This document shows, piece after piece, positions 63,374 through 64,000 of a DNA stretch of 64,000 nt (its first letter is position 1; each line of letters begins with the position of its first letter). This DNA comes from Sulfitobacter sp. CW3 (GTDB lineage Bacteria > Pseudomonadota > Alphaproteobacteria > Rhodobacterales > Rhodobacteraceae), in NCBI RefSeq assembly GCF_019392245.1, contig NZ_JAHXRL010000002.1:434001-498000 (forward strand), given 5' to 3'. The translations under genes and the position numbers were made by a program. The notes beneath the pieces are model-generated. The model saw only the letters and a list, made by a program, of their open reading frames with translations. It searched no databases and was not told the origin of the DNA.

Positions 63374-63854
63374 GGTCTTTCAGCAGGCGCTGCTTTTGAC
63401 GCGACCAATCGCGCTTGGCCTCTGTCTCGCGTTTGTCGTGCAGTTTCTTACCCTTGGCGATGCCGATCTTGATCTTGGCCATGCCACGGTGGTTGAAATA
63501 CATCACCATCGGCACAAGGGTCATCCCCTTGCGTTGCGTTTCATTCCATAGGTTGGACAATTGCTTTTTCGACACCAGCAGTTTGCGGCGGCGGCGCTCT
63601 TCGTGGCTGAAGGTTTTGGCTTGGCTATAGGGTGCCACATATGAATTCACGAGCCACAGTTCACCATCCTCAACCGTGGCATAGCTTTCTGCGATATTGG
63701 CCCCGCCATTGCGTAGGGATTTCACCTCGGACCCTTCAAGGATAATGCCGCATTCGACGTCATCATCGATGGCATAGTCAAACCGCGCGCGGCGGTTTTC
63801 AGCAATGACCTTGTAATTTGGGTCCGATTTGGATGATGATTTTACCTGTGACAT
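63366..63854 (-). CDS. smpB: SsrA-binding protein SmpB
   Basis: Partner of tmRNA in rescue of stalled ribosomes. The 162-residue protein has [30 protein letters not shown] near residue 17, [21 protein letters not shown] near 100, and the basic tail [21 protein letters not shown] that mimics the anticodon arm. The start [16 protein letters not shown] at 63854 gives the usual length; in-frame upstream codons are unlikely to be used. The tmRNA gene is not in the window. The remaining 146 bp to the window end show no gene. Confidence 0.95.
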   Translation of the reverse strand: MSQVKSSSKSDPNYKVIAENRRARFDYAIDDDVECGIILEGSEVKSLRNGGANIAESYATVEDGELWLVNSYVAPYSQAKTFSHEERRRRKLLVSKKQLSNLWNETQRKGMTLVPMVMYFNHRGMAKIKIGIAKGKKLHDKRETEAKRDWSRQKQRLLKDHG

Positions 63855-64000
63855 GCCGTTGATGTAGGACGCAGCGACCGCCTGCGCAAGATGGGCCGCG
63901 CATCGTTTGAGATTGTGCATCATATCCGCAGCGCTTCTGCGCGCGCCACGAACGCAACTCAACCTGTGCCGGATTTCGCTCGAGTTAACAAAGGGAACCC

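Overview
The window reads as chromosomal DNA of a marine alphaproteobacterium of the order Rhodobacterales (roseobacter group). Supporting signs are the GC-rich coding sequence, short operons with frequent ATGA start/stop overlaps, a urease operon with a small membrane protein between ureA and ureB, the taurine set tpa / tauR / xsc followed by a SoeABC-type sulfite dehydrogenase, and an MnmC function split over two divergent genes. The genus cannot be fixed from the sequence alone.

Layout. 1-1604: the N-terminal part of pobA (4-hydroxybenzoate hydroxylase) divergent from an AraC-type regulator. 1709-6845: complete urease operon ureD-A-(small ORF)-B-C-E-F-G. 6982-10056: CHAP-domain lipoprotein and a DEAD-box RNA helicase with a long basic repetitive tail. 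10057-21240: taurine dissimilation block. Tpa makes sulfoacetaldehyde, Xsc cleaves it to acetyl phosphate and sulfite, AckA recovers ATP, and SoeABC oxidises the sulfite. The MocR-type regulator TauR is encoded inside the block, and similar 10-bp boxes lie upstream of tpa, tauR and xsc. 21297-43586: mostly housekeeping genes (dapA, slt, mnmD/mnmC2, two OmpA-family proteins, Ada-like repair protein, Hint-domain protein, nth, sugar kinase, purU, rppH, dienoyl-CoA reductase-like enzyme, zntB, LysR, cinA-like, sfsA, map, pssA), followed by psd to 44252. 44330-47595: an inserted 3.27-kb IS1-family element. 47606-63854: rsmD, a ferredoxin-reductase-like flavoprotein, peroxiredoxin, phhB, a FemAB-like protein, a glycerophosphodiesterase, RidA, mlaA-mlaC, LysR, a DUF481 outer-membrane protein, a class A penicillin-binding protein, glnK-amtB, an aromatic aminotransferase, sseA, a GST and smpB.

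The most unusual region is the insertion at 44330-47595. It has 22-bp perfect terminal inverted repeats and an 8-bp target duplication, and it landed 2 bp beyond the rsmD stop codon. Besides an IS1-like transposase it carries four passenger genes: a possible DUF1488-like protein, a small Lys/Ala-rich protein, an unrecognised 212-residue protein, and an Xre-HTH protein fused to an ImmA/IrrE-type zinc protease. Three of the passenger/transposase genes are preceded by dyad-symmetric sequence. The last two passengers are 2 bp apart and look like a toxin-antitoxin or defence-type pair riding on the transposon.

No rRNA, tRNA or CRISPR array was seen. All calls come from reading the sequence and remembered family features; no database search was possible.
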